This document shows positions 8,288-17,590 of a stretch of 64,000 bases of DNA, in pieces. Below the pieces are notes generated by a model. That model had not been told where the DNA came from. It was given only the letters and a program-made list of their open reading frames with translations, and did no database searches. Source of the stretch: Actinomycetota bacterium. Its GTDB lineage: Bacteria > Actinomycetota > Geothermincolia > Geothermincolales > RBG-13-55-18. The DNA is taken from positions 1 to 64,000 of the forward strand of contig QZKE01000053.1 in assembly GCA_003598015.1 (NCBI GenBank), in the 5' to 3' direction. Position 1 is the stretch's first letter. Each line of letters starts with the position of its first letter. The position numbers and the translations under genes are program-made.

Positions 8288-9121
8288 GTGGGAATGGAAA
8301 GAGGGATAATCGCTGGCTGTATAGTACCCCATCCGCCGTTGCTCATTCCCGCAATCGGCGGAAAGGATCGCGAGACCGTACGGTCGACCTACCAGGCGAT
8401 GGAGGAACTAAGCCGCAAGCTGGCCGGCCTGGAGCCAGACGTCCTGGTGATGATCTCGCCCCATACCCCCCTGTACAGGGACGCGTTTACCGTCAAAGCG
8501 TCTCCCGCTCTCGAGGGGAGTTTCGCCTCCTTCGGGCAACCCCAGGTACGCATCTCCAAGAACAATGACAGCGAGCTCGTCGCCGCCATGGTCGAAGCCG
8601 CGGAAGCGGAAGGCCTGCCCCTCAGCGCACTGCAGGAAACCCCCTCTAGCTGGTCCTCGGGGGTAGAGGAACTCGACCACGGGCTCCTGGTACCCCTGTA
8701 TTACCTGGATCAGGTCTTCGAAACACCCATCGTCTGCCTCTCCATCTCCGGCCTCTCCTACCCGAGCCATTTCCTCCTGGGGCGCGTAGCGCGCAGGTCT
8801 TGCGAGAGTCTCGGACGCAAGGCGGTTTTCGTAGCCAGCGGGGACCTCTCCCACCGCCTCATCAAGGGAGCGCCCGCGGGTTTTAACCCACGCGGAGAGG
8901 AGTTCGACGAGATGATCGTGGATATAGTGCGCCGGGTAGATTTTGAAGCCCTGAACAGGATTCCCGAGGACCTCGTGGAGGCGGCGGGCGAGTGTGGATT
9001 TCGTTCCATCCATGCCATGTGGGGCGCCCTGAAGAACGGGCCGCTGGCAAGCTCCGTCCTCTCGTACGAGGGGCCCTTTGGTGTGGGCTATCTGGTATCG
9101 CTGACCCATGAGAGCGGCTGA
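8288..9121 (+). CDS. MEMO1-like class III extradiol dioxygenase family protein (AmmeMemoRadiSam protein B)
   Basis: The product resembles the MEMO/LigB fold: GCIVPHPPLLIPAIGG at the N-terminus, MISPHTP near residue 55, then FVASGDLSHRL and the C-terminal SYEGPFGVGY. Conserved His and Asp residues suit the metal site of this family, whose in vivo reaction is not settled. The GTG start follows GGAGGTGA (8276-8283). It is immediately followed by an AMMECR1 gene; the two families are often fused or adjacent, usually together with a radical-SAM protein that I do not see here. Confidence 0.85.
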   Translation: MGMERGIIAGCIVPHPPLLIPAIGGKDRETVRSTYQAMEELSRKLAGLEPDVLVMISPHTPLYRDAFTVKASPALEGSFASFGQPQVRISKNNDSELVAAMVEAAEAEGLPLSALQETPSSWSSGVEELDHGLLVPLYYLDQVFETPIVCLSISGLSYPSHFLLGRVARRSCESLGRKAVFVASGDLSHRLIKGAPAGFNPRGEEFDEMIVDIVRRVDFEALNRIPEDLVEAAGECGFRSIHAMWGALKNGPLASSVLSYEGPFGVGYLVSLTHESG

Positions 9122-9134
9122 GGAGGGCTGATCC

Positions 9135-9674
9135 ATGACCGAGAGCGGCGAATTCGAGAGCGGAAGCCCATATACCGCGCTGGCCAGAAAAGCAATAGAA
9201 GCATGGGTGAAGGAGAGAAGGGAACTGTCTACAGAGGAGATCAAAGAAGAGAAAAAGCTCTTGCCGGAGAAGGCCGCCGCCTTTGTCTGCCTGAAAAAAG
9301 AGGGAGGGCTGCGCGGGTGCATCGGCACCTTTCAGCCTACGCGAGAAGACCTGGCTGAAGAGATAGTCTCCAACGCCATAAGCGCAGCCTGCCGGGACCC
9401 GCGCTTCCCGCCGGTTTCAGAGGAGGAACTGGAAGACCTGGACATCAGCGTAGACGTGCTCGGTGAACCGGAGCGCGTGCGGGACGCCTCGCAACTTGAC
9501 CCTCGCCGTTATGGGGTGATCGTGAGGAGGGAGAACCGTACGGGCCTGCTGCTTCCGGATCTGGAGGGGGTCGACAGCGTCGAGGAACAGCTCGAGATAG
9601 CCCGCAATAAGGCGGGCATAAGCCCCCGCGAACCCATACAGGTCTACCGCTTCACCGTGGAAAGATATCACTGA
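9135..9674 (+). CDS. AMMECR1 domain protein (AmmeMemoRadiSam protein A)
   Basis: The 179-residue product is a full AMMECR1 domain, with the signature LRGCIGTF near residue 60, then DPRFPPV and the C-terminal YRFTVERY. The LRGCIG motif forms the conserved pocket; the biochemical activity is not firmly known, although a modification role with the MEMO and radical-SAM partners is proposed for the trio. It begins 13 bp after the MEMO-like gene and ends six bp before miaA, so it belongs to the same operon. Confidence 0.9.
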   Translation: MTESGEFESGSPYTALARKAIEAWVKERRELSTEEIKEEKKLLPEKAAAFVCLKKEGGLRGCIGTFQPTREDLAEEIVSNAISAACRDPRFPPVSEEELEDLDISVDVLGEPERVRDASQLDPRRYGVIVRRENRTGLLLPDLEGVDSVEEQLEIARNKAGISPREPIQVYRFTVERYH

Positions 9675-9680
9675 GGCCTC

Positions 9681-10685
9681 ATGCCCGCAAACTCCAGCCA
9701 TAAGAGGGTCGCGGCAATACTCGGTCCGACCGCCGTCGGTAAGAGCGCCATGGCGGTCGCGGTCGCACCGTCACTGCATGCCGAGATAATCTCCGTCGAT
9801 TCCATGCAGGTGTATCGCGGCATGGATATCGGTACGGCCAAACCCGGCCCGGAGACGAGGGGTCATGTGCCCCATCACATGCTGGACATCGTGGATACGT
9901 CATGCGACTTCTCGGCTGCCCGCTTTCAGGAAGAGGCGAGGCGTCACGTGGAAGATATCTCGACGCGTGGCGGTATCCCACTCCTGGTAGGAGGCACGGG
10001 TTTTTATTTCGAGGCGGTGGTATTCGATCTGCGTTTTCCTCCGGGCTCGATGGATGACGGCTTGAGACGCCGGTTGCGGGAGGACGCGGAATGGGATCCG
10101 GAAGCCCTGCGCAGGCGTCTGGCGGAAGTCGACCCTCGCTTCGCGGCGAGCGAAGGTTTTGCCAACATGCGGCGCGTGGTACGGGCCATGGAGGTATACG
10201 AGCGCACCGGGATGCCTTTCACGTCTTTTCAGGTCAAGCGGGGCGGGCAGACCGTCTATTACCCTTTCGCGGGAGTCGTCCTCGACGCACCCAGGCAGGC
10301 ATTGTATCCGGCCATAGAACGCCGCGTGGATGAGATGTTCGCCGCGGGCCTTGTGGAGGAAGTCGCACGCCTGTCCGGCGCGGGCGGGCTCTCCCGCACC
10401 GCCCGCCAGGCCCTCGGATACAAGGAGGTATTGGATCATCTTGACAGGGGTATACCCCTCGAGGAAACTATCTTTAAAATAAAACGGAGATCGCGGAATT
10501 ACGCCAAGCGCCAGCTGACGTGGTTCAGGCGCATCCCCGGGCTGCACTGGATCGAGCTCGATGAGAGTGAGCTGAAGGAGCCTTCGGAGCGGGTAATCGA
10601 GGAAGTCCGGGGCTACCTGGAAGGGGTGATACGGCGTCTTCCCCTCCCGCGAGCGGGGGACAAGCCCGACTCCCTGACCAAGTGA
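9681..10685 (+). CDS. miaA: tRNA dimethylallyltransferase MiaA
   Basis: MiaA transfers a dimethylallyl group to A37 of tRNAs that read UNN codons, the step before MiaB. The P-loop GPTAVGKSAMA lies at residue 15, followed by ISVDSMQVYRGMDIGTAKP, the GGTGFYFEAV motif, and ARQALGYKEV and RRSRNYAKRQLTWFR in the C-terminal half, as expected for the family at about 310-335 residues. The stop overlaps a GTG (GTGA) that could start dapF, but the dapF start is more likely 70 bp downstream. The TGA/GTG arrangement suggests one operon. Confidence 0.96.
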   Translation: MPANSSHKRVAAILGPTAVGKSAMAVAVAPSLHAEIISVDSMQVYRGMDIGTAKPGPETRGHVPHHMLDIVDTSCDFSAARFQEEARRHVEDISTRGGIPLLVGGTGFYFEAVVFDLRFPPGSMDDGLRRRLREDAEWDPEALRRRLAEVDPRFAASEGFANMRRVVRAMEVYERTGMPFTSFQVKRGGQTVYYPFAGVVLDAPRQALYPAIERRVDEMFAAGLVEEVARLSGAGGLSRTARQALGYKEVLDHLDRGIPLEETIFKIKRRSRNYAKRQLTWFRRIPGLHWIELDESELKEPSERVIEEVRGYLEGVIRRLPLPRAGDKPDSLTK

Positions 10686-10753
10686 CAAGGCTGGTAGTAT
10701 TAAGAAGCCGTATAGTGGCCGTCACGGAGAGGAAAGGCGAGGACAAGGACAGG

Positions 10754-11599
10754 ATGCGCTTCTACAAGTACCACGGAACCGGCAACGACTTCATCCTCCT
10801 GGACGGGATGAAAAAAGGTGTCTTTCTCGCCCCGCATGAGGTGGTGGCTATGTGCAGGCGTCACACCGGAATAGGCGCGGACGGGGTCATCTTCGCGTGC
10901 CCATCTGGAGGAGCGGATGCCGCCATGCGTATCTTCAATGCCGACGGGAGCGAGGCCGAGATGTGCGGGAACGGCATACGCTGCCTCGCCAAGTATCTCT
11001 ACGAGAGGCTGGGTATAGCCGGCGACGCCATGTTTATAGAGACGGGAGCCGGGGCCAGGTCATTGATGCTGTTGGTTGAAGAAGGCGAGGTAAGGGAAGT
11101 AGCCGTGGACATGGGCCTCCCGGAGTTAACGGCGCGAGATCTCCCGGCACCGGATGAACCTTCGCGCCCCGGCGAGGTAGACATATTCCTCGCCGATGAC
11201 GAGGTCTATCACGCCTTCTGCCTGTCTCTGGGCAATCCGCACTGCGTGCTCTTCGTCGACGACACGGCCTCGGCGCAGGTGTCGCGCATCGGCCCCCTGC
11301 TCGAGAGGCACGAGCTTTTCCCCAACCGTACGAACGTGGAGTTCGCCCAGGTAGTCGACGAACACCACATCGACCTCAGGGTATGGGAGCGCGGGGTGGG
11401 AGAGACGCAGGCTTGTGGAAGCGGCGCCTGTGCCGCCGCCGCCGCGGCCCTGCACCTGGGTAGATGCGCCGCTCCCATAGATGTACGCTTGCCCGGGGGA
11501 GTGCTGGGCATAGACGTGGACGAACACGGACACGTGCATCTGACCGGTCCGGCCATAGAGGTGTTCAGCGGGGAGTTGTCCCCGGGATGGCGGGTATGA
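10754..11599 (+). CDS. dapF: diaminopimelate epimerase
   Basis: DapF converts LL- to meso-diaminopimelate for lysine and peptidoglycan. The protein begins RFYKYHGTGNDF, the invariant N-terminus of the family, and has the two catalytic thiol regions MCGNGIRCLAKY and ETQACGSGACAAAA. ATG 10754 fits the conserved N-terminus and follows AGGACAAGGACAGG. The longer form from GTG 10682, overlapping the miaA stop, would add 24 residues not expected in the family. The next gene encodes an LL-diaminopimelate aminotransferase, its pathway predecessor. Confidence 0.96.
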   Translation: MRFYKYHGTGNDFILLDGMKKGVFLAPHEVVAMCRRHTGIGADGVIFACPSGGADAAMRIFNADGSEAEMCGNGIRCLAKYLYERLGIAGDAMFIETGAGARSLMLLVEEGEVREVAVDMGLPELTARDLPAPDEPSRPGEVDIFLADDEVYHAFCLSLGNPHCVLFVDDTASAQVSRIGPLLERHELFPNRTNVEFAQVVDEHHIDLRVWERGVGETQACGSGACAAAAAALHLGRCAAPIDVRLPGGVLGIDVDEHGHVHLTGPAIEVFSGELSPGWRV

Positions 11600-11636
11600 G
11601 ACCCGGTACATACGGCGAGATGGAGGAGGTGTGGCA

Positions 11637-12797
11637 TTGAGGATCTCCAGGCGCATCAGTGAACTGCCGCCCTATCCCTTCGCAGAGATAGACCGGCGCA
11701 TAGAGGAAAAGAAGCGCCAGGGAGTAGACGTCATCAACTTCGGTGTCGGCGATCCCGATCTACCCACTCCGGCGCATATCATAGCGGTGCTGTGCGAAGA
11801 GGCCTCCGATGCGGCGAATCACCGCTATCCCTCCTATCAGGGCATGCGGAGTTTCCGGGAGGCGGCCGCCGCTTGGGTCGCGGGCCGTTTCGGCTTCACC
11901 CTCGATCCGGACAGGGAAGTGCTCGCCCTTATCGGCTCCAAGGAGGGCATCGCCCACTTTCCCATGGCCGTACTGGATACGGGAGACATAGCCCTGGTCC
12001 CGAATCCATCCTATCCCGTATACCGCACCGCCACCCTGTTCTGCGGAGGGGTACCAGTCGAGATGCCCCTGCGCGAGGAGAGGGGATTTCTGCCCGACCT
12101 GGCGGCGGTGCCCGAGGAGACATGGCGCAAGGCGAGACTCCTCTTCGTCAACTACCCCAACAATCCCACGACTGCCATAGCGGACCACGCTTTCTTCGAG
12201 GAACTGGTCTACTACGCCCGCAAGCACGAGGTCGTCCTGGCGCACGATCTCGCTTATTCCGAGATCACTTTCGACGGTTACGTCGCCCCTTCACTCCTGG
12301 AGATACCGGGGGCCAAGGGGGTAGCGATCGAGTTCCACTCTCTCTCCAAGACATATAACATGACCGGATGGCGGATAGGTTTCGCCGTAGGCGGCGAGGA
12401 TATCATCGCTCCCTTCGCGAAGGTGAAGGAAAACATCGACTCCGGGGTGTTCAATGCGGTGCAGCTGGCGGCGGTGGCGGCATTGCGGGGGCCACAGGAT
12501 TGCGTTCGCGATAACTGTGGGGTCTACGCACGCCGCCGGGATATCCTCCTGGAAGGCCTCCGCTCCATCGGTTGGGAGGTGGCCGCCCCCATGGCTACCC
12601 TGTATATCTGGATGAGAGTACCACGTGGCCATGATTCCCGTAGCTTCACGACGGAACTCCTGGAGAAGGCCGGGATCGTCGTCGCTCCCGGATCCGCCTA
12701 CGGCTCCCGCGGGGAGGGATACGTCCGTTTTTCACTGACCTTGTCCGATCAGCTCCTGTTGGAGGGAGTGGATCGTATCGGGAAGGCTTTCTCCTGA
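11637..12797 (+). CDS. dapL: LL-diaminopimelate aminotransferase (DapL-type class I/II aminotransferase)
   Basis: A fold-type I PLP enzyme that in the DapL route makes LL-DAP from tetrahydrodipicolinate in one step. Motifs: INFGVGDPDLPTP near the N-terminus, GSKEGIAHFPMAVL, NPSYPVYRT, NYPNNPTTA, HDLAYSEITFDGY, and the PLP lysine in SLSKTYNMTGWRIGF. GSKEGI and the adjacent dapF favour DapL over other aminotransferases. TTG 11637 is preferred: GGAGGAGG (11622-11629) is seven bases upstream, whereas GTG 11631 is only one base away. Confidence 0.88.
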   Translation: MRISRRISELPPYPFAEIDRRIEEKKRQGVDVINFGVGDPDLPTPAHIIAVLCEEASDAANHRYPSYQGMRSFREAAAAWVAGRFGFTLDPDREVLALIGSKEGIAHFPMAVLDTGDIALVPNPSYPVYRTATLFCGGVPVEMPLREERGFLPDLAAVPEETWRKARLLFVNYPNNPTTAIADHAFFEELVYYARKHEVVLAHDLAYSEITFDGYVAPSLLEIPGAKGVAIEFHSLSKTYNMTGWRIGFAVGGEDIIAPFAKVKENIDSGVFNAVQLAAVAALRGPQDCVRDNCGVYARRRDILLEGLRSIGWEVAAPMATLYIWMRVPRGHDSRSFTTELLEKAGIVVAPGSAYGSRGEGYVRFSLTLSDQLLLEGVDRIGKAFS

Positions 12798-12870
12798 ATC
12801 ATGAGACCGCCACGATCGGCTCGACCATGTCTTCAGCAATGCGGCCGCAGGTCCAGGGCTGTGAAGTGAG

Positions 12871-14169
12871 ATGGAAGAACGGCTAGGCGAAGGAGCGAGC
12901 GAGGACAGAGAGAAGGCGGTCCTGGTCAGCGTGCGTTGGGGAGAGACATCTCCGGGCGTTGCCGAGAACAGCCTGCAGGAATTACGCTCCCTGGCGGAGA
13001 CCGCGGGTGCAGAGGTCGTGGGAGAACTGCTCCAGGCACGCCACAAGCCCGATCCCGCCACCTTCCTGGGCAAGGGCAAGACGGCCGAGCTGGGCGAGTT
13101 GGTTGACTCCAGAGCCGCTGACCTGGTCATCTTCGACCAGGATCTCACCCCGTCCCAGCAGCGCAACCTGGAAAGGGAGCTCGATATCAAAGTGCTCGAT
13201 CGCACCGCCCTCATCCTCGATATTTTCGCGCTGCACGCCCACTCCAAAGAAGGCAAAGCGCAGGTAGAGATGGCACAGCTCCGTTACGGCCTCACGCGCC
13301 TGACCGGAAGGGGCGTAGAGCTCAGCCGCCTGGGTGGCGGTATCGGAACCAGGGGGCCGGGTGAGACCAAGCTCGAGGTCGACCGCAGGCGAATAAATAC
13401 GCGCATCAAGACCCTGGACCGCGAGTTGAACAGCCTGTCGCGCGTAAGGAAGACCAAGCGCAAGCGCCGCGAGCGCCGCGACGTCTCCACCTTTGCCCTG
13501 GTCGGGTACACCAACGCGGGCAAATCCTCGCTCCTCAACGCCCTCACCGATGCCGGAGTGCTCGTGGAAGACCAGCTTTTTTCGACCCTGGACCCCATAA
13601 CACGCAGCATCGACCTTCCCGGCAACCGCCGCGCCGTGGTAACGGATACCGTTGGTTTCATCAACCACCTGCCCCATCAGCTCATAGAGGCGTTCAAGTC
13701 GACCCTGGAGGAAGTAAGGGAAGCTGATGTGCTAATGCACGTGATAGACGTCTCTTCCCCCGCTATGCGGCGCAGGATCGATGCGGTCGAAGATGTCCTG
13801 GAGGAGTTAGGCGCCAGCGAGATACCCACAATATACATCCTGAACAAATGCGACCTGCTGGGAGAGGAGGGGGTAGAGGACGCGGACGACCTGCCCGGCG
13901 GCGTGCTGACTTCGACCGTTACGGGTGAAGGCCTGGCAAGGCTGCTCGAGAGGATGTCCGCGATAATGGCGACTTCCGTCATGGTAAGTGCGACCATACC
14001 TCATGAGGAGGGGGAACTGCTCTCCCTGGCATATCGTAGAGGCCAGGTATTGGAGCTCCACACGGACGAAAGGGGCTACCATGTTATAGCGGAGATCCCA
14101 CGCGAACTCCTGCACCGCTTCGAGATCTTCATGAAGGAAGGCGGGGATGGCCTCGAGAACGGGTCGTGA
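12871..14169 (+). CDS. hflX: GTPase HflX
   Basis: HflX is a ribosome-associated Obg-class GTPase that splits stalled or heat-damaged 70S ribosomes. The product has the HflX N-terminal domain (ARHKPDPATFLGKGKTAEL, FDQDLTPSQQRNLE), the GGxGTRGPGET linker, a basic coiled coil, and the G domain: G1 GYTNAGKSSLLN, G2 region DQLFSTLDPITR, G3 DTVGFI and G4 NKCD. Length of 432 is normal. It lies 73 bp after dapL and is the last gene of the leftward block; a gene-free stretch of about 330 bp follows. Confidence 0.96.
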   Translation: MEERLGEGASEDREKAVLVSVRWGETSPGVAENSLQELRSLAETAGAEVVGELLQARHKPDPATFLGKGKTAELGELVDSRAADLVIFDQDLTPSQQRNLERELDIKVLDRTALILDIFALHAHSKEGKAQVEMAQLRYGLTRLTGRGVELSRLGGGIGTRGPGETKLEVDRRRINTRIKTLDRELNSLSRVRKTKRKRRERRDVSTFALVGYTNAGKSSLLNALTDAGVLVEDQLFSTLDPITRSIDLPGNRRAVVTDTVGFINHLPHQLIEAFKSTLEEVREADVLMHVIDVSSPAMRRRIDAVEDVLEELGASEIPTIYILNKCDLLGEEGVEDADDLPGGVLTSTVTGEGLARLLERMSAIMATSVMVSATIPHEEGELLSLAYRRGQVLELHTDERGYHVIAEIPRELLHRFEIFMKEGGDGLENGS

Positions 14170-14498
14170 TCCCTGGGGCGGCGGATGCGTGGCAACGACC
14201 GCCGCATGGATGGCAAGGGAGATAAAGGAGGCCGCCGGGCAGCGCTCGTAGCGGAGAGGCCGATGATATCATGACCTTCCCGGCCACACCTGTTGTCCGG
14301 CACGGAACGACAGGCGTGGCCCATCCAGGCGATATTGTATATTGCATGGGTCTCGATGACCCTGGCGGATGATAAGATGGGGTAGCAAGCCCGGCTTCAA
14401 GCAAGGTGCGGGCAGAAGACCGTCAGCAAGCTGTGAGCCCCGGCACGGCAGAGACATGCGGCCGGCTCTCAGATCACGCGCAAGGTAGGCATTTGAAG
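14170..14498. other. gene-free stretch between hflX and the diguanylate cyclase gene
   Basis: No convincing gene. It contains a small hairpin, GGGTC-TCGAT-GACCC, near 14347-14361 and a GC-rich, partly symmetrical tract around 14280-14320. The track ORF starting at 14406 is an upstream extension of the next gene. I see no clean promoter. Confidence 0.4.
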
Positions 14499-16673
14499 AT
14501 GTATGAAAATGGCTATGGGGCTGCCGGTATGTACTATCCCCGCAGGAGGGAGTTCCTGTTTCGCGTGGTCTTTGCGCTGACCTTGCTGGCTATCGTCCAG
14601 TTGGACCATTTCAACGTGAACCTGGGAGGAGAGATCGCGTTCACCTCCCTGTATATCCTGGCCGGCGCATATCTCGCATTTTCCGTTCTGACCTATTTCT
14701 TCTACGAGACGCTGAGCCTCAAAGGATCTCTGGCGTGGGCGGTGGCGATGGTAGACGTCTTCAGTCTATGCGCGGCCGTATATCTCTGCGGGGGCATCGA
14801 GAGCTACCTCTTCCTCTTCTTCGGAATATTGCCGCTCATCGGGGGTATATACGGCGGCTACAAGGGCGCGATATATGCCTGCGTTCTCTGCCTCATCGGC
14901 TTTACCGCCATCGTGATCTTCGATACACAGCAACCATCCGCATATAACTACTCCCAGGCGATCGCCGTGCGCTACGCCTATATAGCCGGCTCCACTCTTC
15001 TGAACATATTCATCGTCGACCTAGTGCTCAAAGACAGGAACCGGCTCAAGATCTTTTACGAGATCAGCCAGAGCTCCAGCAAGAGCCCCGCCCTCTACAA
15101 CGTGCTCAAGGAGATCACCCAGCGCATGGCCGAGATCCTCAAGGCGGAAGTCGCCCTGGTGTTCCTCCATAACGAGGAGGCCGGAACCCTGGAGGCACAA
15201 CAGCCTTCTCTGGGACTAGATTTCATGAGCACGGCCAGACTCCGTCTCGACGCTGTTGCGCCCGGGGTGCTGTCCAACAGCTTCCGCAATGCCAAACCCG
15301 TACTCGTGTCCCGCCGCCTTTCCAAGGAAGTGGAGATACTGCCCTTCGCGCCCGATTACAACGTCTTCGACATGGTGGCCTGCCCGCTGGTGGCAAGGGG
15401 AAAGAGCATCGGCCTGATTGTACTCGCCAACAAGTTGAACCGCCGTGGTTTCAGGCGGCATAACCTCACGCTGACCAGACTCCTCGCTCCTCACATCTCG
15501 GTCTTTCTGGACAACGCCCTGCTCTACCGCGGCAGCGAGGAAAAGGTCGCCCAGCTGACCAGCCTTATTCGCGTGGTCGATGCGATCAACACCGTCTCCA
15601 ACCTCGATCAACTCTACAACCTCGCCCTGGATGTGATCCGGGGCTTGTTCGCCGTGGAGAAGGCCTTGATAAACATCATCAACTACCAGAACGGGCTCAT
15701 GGAGACGGTACGCAGCTTCGGGTACAGCGAGGAATATGTCTCCCGCCACCTCACCCAGCCGTTCGAGTCCGTGAACGAGTGTTATGTTCTGCGGCACGAC
15801 GATACTTTCGTCAGCATGGACGTAGCTACGGATGTCCGCTGTCCCAATATGCTCGTGGATCCGGAGACACGCTCGGTGCTCTGCGTGCCTATCCGCTCGG
15901 GCAAGAAGATCTACGGCATCCTGCATATGGCCAGCAGATATCAGAACGCCTTCGACGAAGAGGACGCCACGCTCGCAAACGCCATAGGCGAGCAGATAGG
16001 TATGGCGGTGGAAAGCGCCCAGCTCTTCGAGGAAATCAGCCGCTTGGCGATCACCGACGAGCTGACCGGCCTGTACAATATCCGCCACCTCAAGCGCGTT
16101 CTGGGCGAAGAGGTGAAGCGTTCCATTCGTTACAGCCGCCCCCTTTCCTTCATCATGCTCGACATAGACTGGTTCAAGATATACAACGATCAGCATGGCC
16201 ATCCCCGGGGCGACGAGGTCCTGCGCATCCTCTCCGGATTGCTGCAGCAGAATACGCGCGACGTAGACACCGTGTTCCGCTATGGAGGAGAAGAGTTCTC
16301 GGTTATCATCCCCGAAGTCGGCAAGCAGGAAGCGCACGCCATGGCAGAGCGCATAAGGCGCGTCATCCAGGAGCACGTCTTTCCCTACGAGGACGATCAA
16401 CCCGGTGGCAATCTCACCGTGAGCATGGGTGTCGCCAATCTTCCTGATGACGCCGAGGAAGGGGATGATCTCGTGGAGAAAGCCGACGAGGCGCTCTACC
16501 GTGCCAAACAGACAGGTCGCAACCGGGTGTGCACGTACAGCCCGGGTGAAGACACCCCCGGACTGCACCCCGGCCACCCGTCACTGTTATGGGAAGAGCG
16601 TGATGCCGACTCGCCCGGATACCCACCCGAGTCCGGTAATGGCCTGGGGGACGGTGGGAGGCGAACGGGGTGA
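14499..16673 (+). CDS. membrane diguanylate cyclase with two GAF domains
   Basis: The protein has about six transmembrane helices over roughly the first 200 residues, two GAF-type sensor modules, and a C-terminal GGDEF domain beginning near ITDELTGLYNIRH. The active site is RYGGEEF, and a product-inhibition I-site RDVD sits at the canonical distance before it, so cyclic-di-GMP synthesis with feedback control is expected. A proline- and glycine-rich tail follows. ATG 14499 lies nine bases after AAGGTAGG (14482-14489); the longer form from GTG 14406 has no hydrophobic or conserved extra sequence. An RsiG-like c-di-GMP receptor lies 6 kb downstream, which may be functionally linked. Confidence 0.92.
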   Translation: MYENGYGAAGMYYPRRREFLFRVVFALTLLAIVQLDHFNVNLGGEIAFTSLYILAGAYLAFSVLTYFFYETLSLKGSLAWAVAMVDVFSLCAAVYLCGGIESYLFLFFGILPLIGGIYGGYKGAIYACVLCLIGFTAIVIFDTQQPSAYNYSQAIAVRYAYIAGSTLLNIFIVDLVLKDRNRLKIFYEISQSSSKSPALYNVLKEITQRMAEILKAEVALVFLHNEEAGTLEAQQPSLGLDFMSTARLRLDAVAPGVLSNSFRNAKPVLVSRRLSKEVEILPFAPDYNVFDMVACPLVARGKSIGLIVLANKLNRRGFRRHNLTLTRLLAPHISVFLDNALLYRGSEEKVAQLTSLIRVVDAINTVSNLDQLYNLALDVIRGLFAVEKALINIINYQNGLMETVRSFGYSEEYVSRHLTQPFESVNECYVLRHDDTFVSMDVATDVRCPNMLVDPETRSVLCVPIRSGKKIYGILHMASRYQNAFDEEDATLANAIGEQIGMAVESAQLFEEISRLAITDELTGLYNIRHLKRVLGEEVKRSIRYSRPLSFIMLDIDWFKIYNDQHGHPRGDEVLRILSGLLQQNTRDVDTVFRYGGEEFSVIIPEVGKQEAHAMAERIRRVIQEHVFPYEDDQPGGNLTVSMGVANLPDDAEEGDDLVEKADEALYRAKQTGRNRVCTYSPGEDTPGLHPGHPSLLWEERDADSPGYPPESGNGLGDGGRRTG

Positions 16674-16692
16674 GAGCGGGCGGCAGGGGGCG

Positions 16693-16721
16693 TTGCAATG
16701 GGGAAGTACTGCCGATAAAAT
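16693..16721 (+). promoter_or_regulatory. promoter of the tRNA-Pro gene
   Basis: TTGCAA (16693-16698), 17 bp, TAAAAT (16716-16721), with initiation expected about 20 bases before the tRNA. The sequence GCCGATAA at 16713-16720 also matches a FliA/WhiG -10, but no TAAA lies 15 bases upstream. Confidence 0.7.
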
Positions 16722-16745
16722 ATATGGGCCGGATAGAGAGATTAT

Positions 16746-16823
16746 CGGGATGTGGCGCAGCTTGGTTAGCGCGCTTGACTGGGGGTCAAGAGGTCGCCGG
16801 TTCAAATCCGGCCATCCCGACCA
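16746..16823 (+). tRNA. tRNA-Pro (anticodon GGG)
   Basis: Cloverleaf by eye: acceptor CGGGATG pairs with CATCCCG; D arm GCGC/GCGC around AGCTTGGTTA; anticodon stem CTTGA/TCAAG with loop CTGGGGG, giving anticodon GGG; T arm GCCGG/CCGGC around TTCAAAT; discriminator A and encoded CCA. It reads CCC and CCU proline codons. It stands alone between the diguanylate cyclase and a CDP-alcohol phosphatidyltransferase gene, with its own promoter and terminator. Confidence 0.96.
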
Positions 16824-16831
16824 GCCAAGAC

Positions 16832-16857
16832 GGGCGGGATACGTCTTCCGCCCTTTT
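16832..16857 (+). terminator. terminator of the tRNA-Pro gene
   Basis: GGGCGG pairs with CCGCCC around a 10-nt loop, followed by TTTTT. It starts nine bases after the CCA end. Confidence 0.8.
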
Positions 16858-16887
16858 TCGTTAAACGTCATATCGAGGGAGGTGCCC

Positions 16888-17508
16888 ATGATCAGGAGGA
16901 ATATCGCCAACTTCTTCACTTGCCTGCGCATAATCCTCATCCCCGTGGTTTTATGGTTGATATCCATCATGTCCAAGGAGAGCGTGGATGCAGCGCATTA
17001 TTGGGCACTGGGCGTATTCATGTTCGCGGCTGCCACCGATTTCATCGATGGACAGATCGCACGGCGCACGAACACCATCTCGGAATTTGGTAAGCTCGTA
17101 GACCCTCTCGCCGACCGCCTCCTGGTCATCTCCGTCCTCATCGCCTTGATGTGGCGGGAGTTCTTGCCCATCTGGATGGGGGTCCTTATCGTCAGCCGGG
17201 ATGTGCTGATGCTCATAGGAGCGCCCATCATAGGCATCAACGACAAGGAGGTGCGCGAGAAGCTGGCGGTGCATTGGACCGGCAAGGCCGCCACCGCGCT
17301 GCTCTTCGTGTCCATCTGTCTCTTCATCCTCTTCAACCTTCCAGCCAAGCTGGATGCCGGATTCTTCGGCAGGATAAACCCGGTCGGCTTCGTCATTTTC
17401 TGTGTAGGGATAGTCTTCTCCTACGTGAGCGGTTTTATCTATGTCCGAAGGGGTATAAAGTTGATAGGCGCTACGAGCTCGCAGAATGGGGACATCACGC
17501 CCGCATGA
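16888..17508 (+). CDS. CDP-alcohol phosphatidyltransferase (PgsA-like)
   Basis: An integral membrane enzyme that exchanges the CMP of CDP-diacylglycerol for an alcohol phosphate. The family signature DG-AR-G-D-D is complete: DFIDGQIARRTNTISEFGKLVDPLAD, near residue 50. There are about five to six hydrophobic helices in 206 residues. Phosphatidylglycerophosphate synthase is the simplest reading, but cardiolipin or inositol-phosphate synthases share the motif. ATG 16888 follows GGGAGG; the track ORF start at 16429 is an artefact that runs back through the tRNA. It is followed 82 bp later by the metallo-beta-lactamase-fold gene. Confidence 0.85.
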   Translation: MIRRNIANFFTCLRIILIPVVLWLISIMSKESVDAAHYWALGVFMFAAATDFIDGQIARRTNTISEFGKLVDPLADRLLVISVLIALMWREFLPIWMGVLIVSRDVLMLIGAPIIGINDKEVREKLAVHWTGKAATALLFVSICLFILFNLPAKLDAGFFGRINPVGFVIFCVGIVFSYVSGFIYVRRGIKLIGATSSQNGDITPA

Positions 17509-17590
17509 TGGCGTTACGCGAATGGGATAAGGACATCGCGGCCCGGGACGTATTCAGGGCGATCGCCGTCGGACTACAGGAGGTGACACC

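Noticed and set aside
16711-16721. WhiG/FliA promoter for tRNA-Pro (GCCGATAA)
   Set aside because: The -10 matches perfectly, but no TAAA lies 15 bp upstream, whereas a housekeeping TTGCAA-17-TAAAAT fits the same bases.
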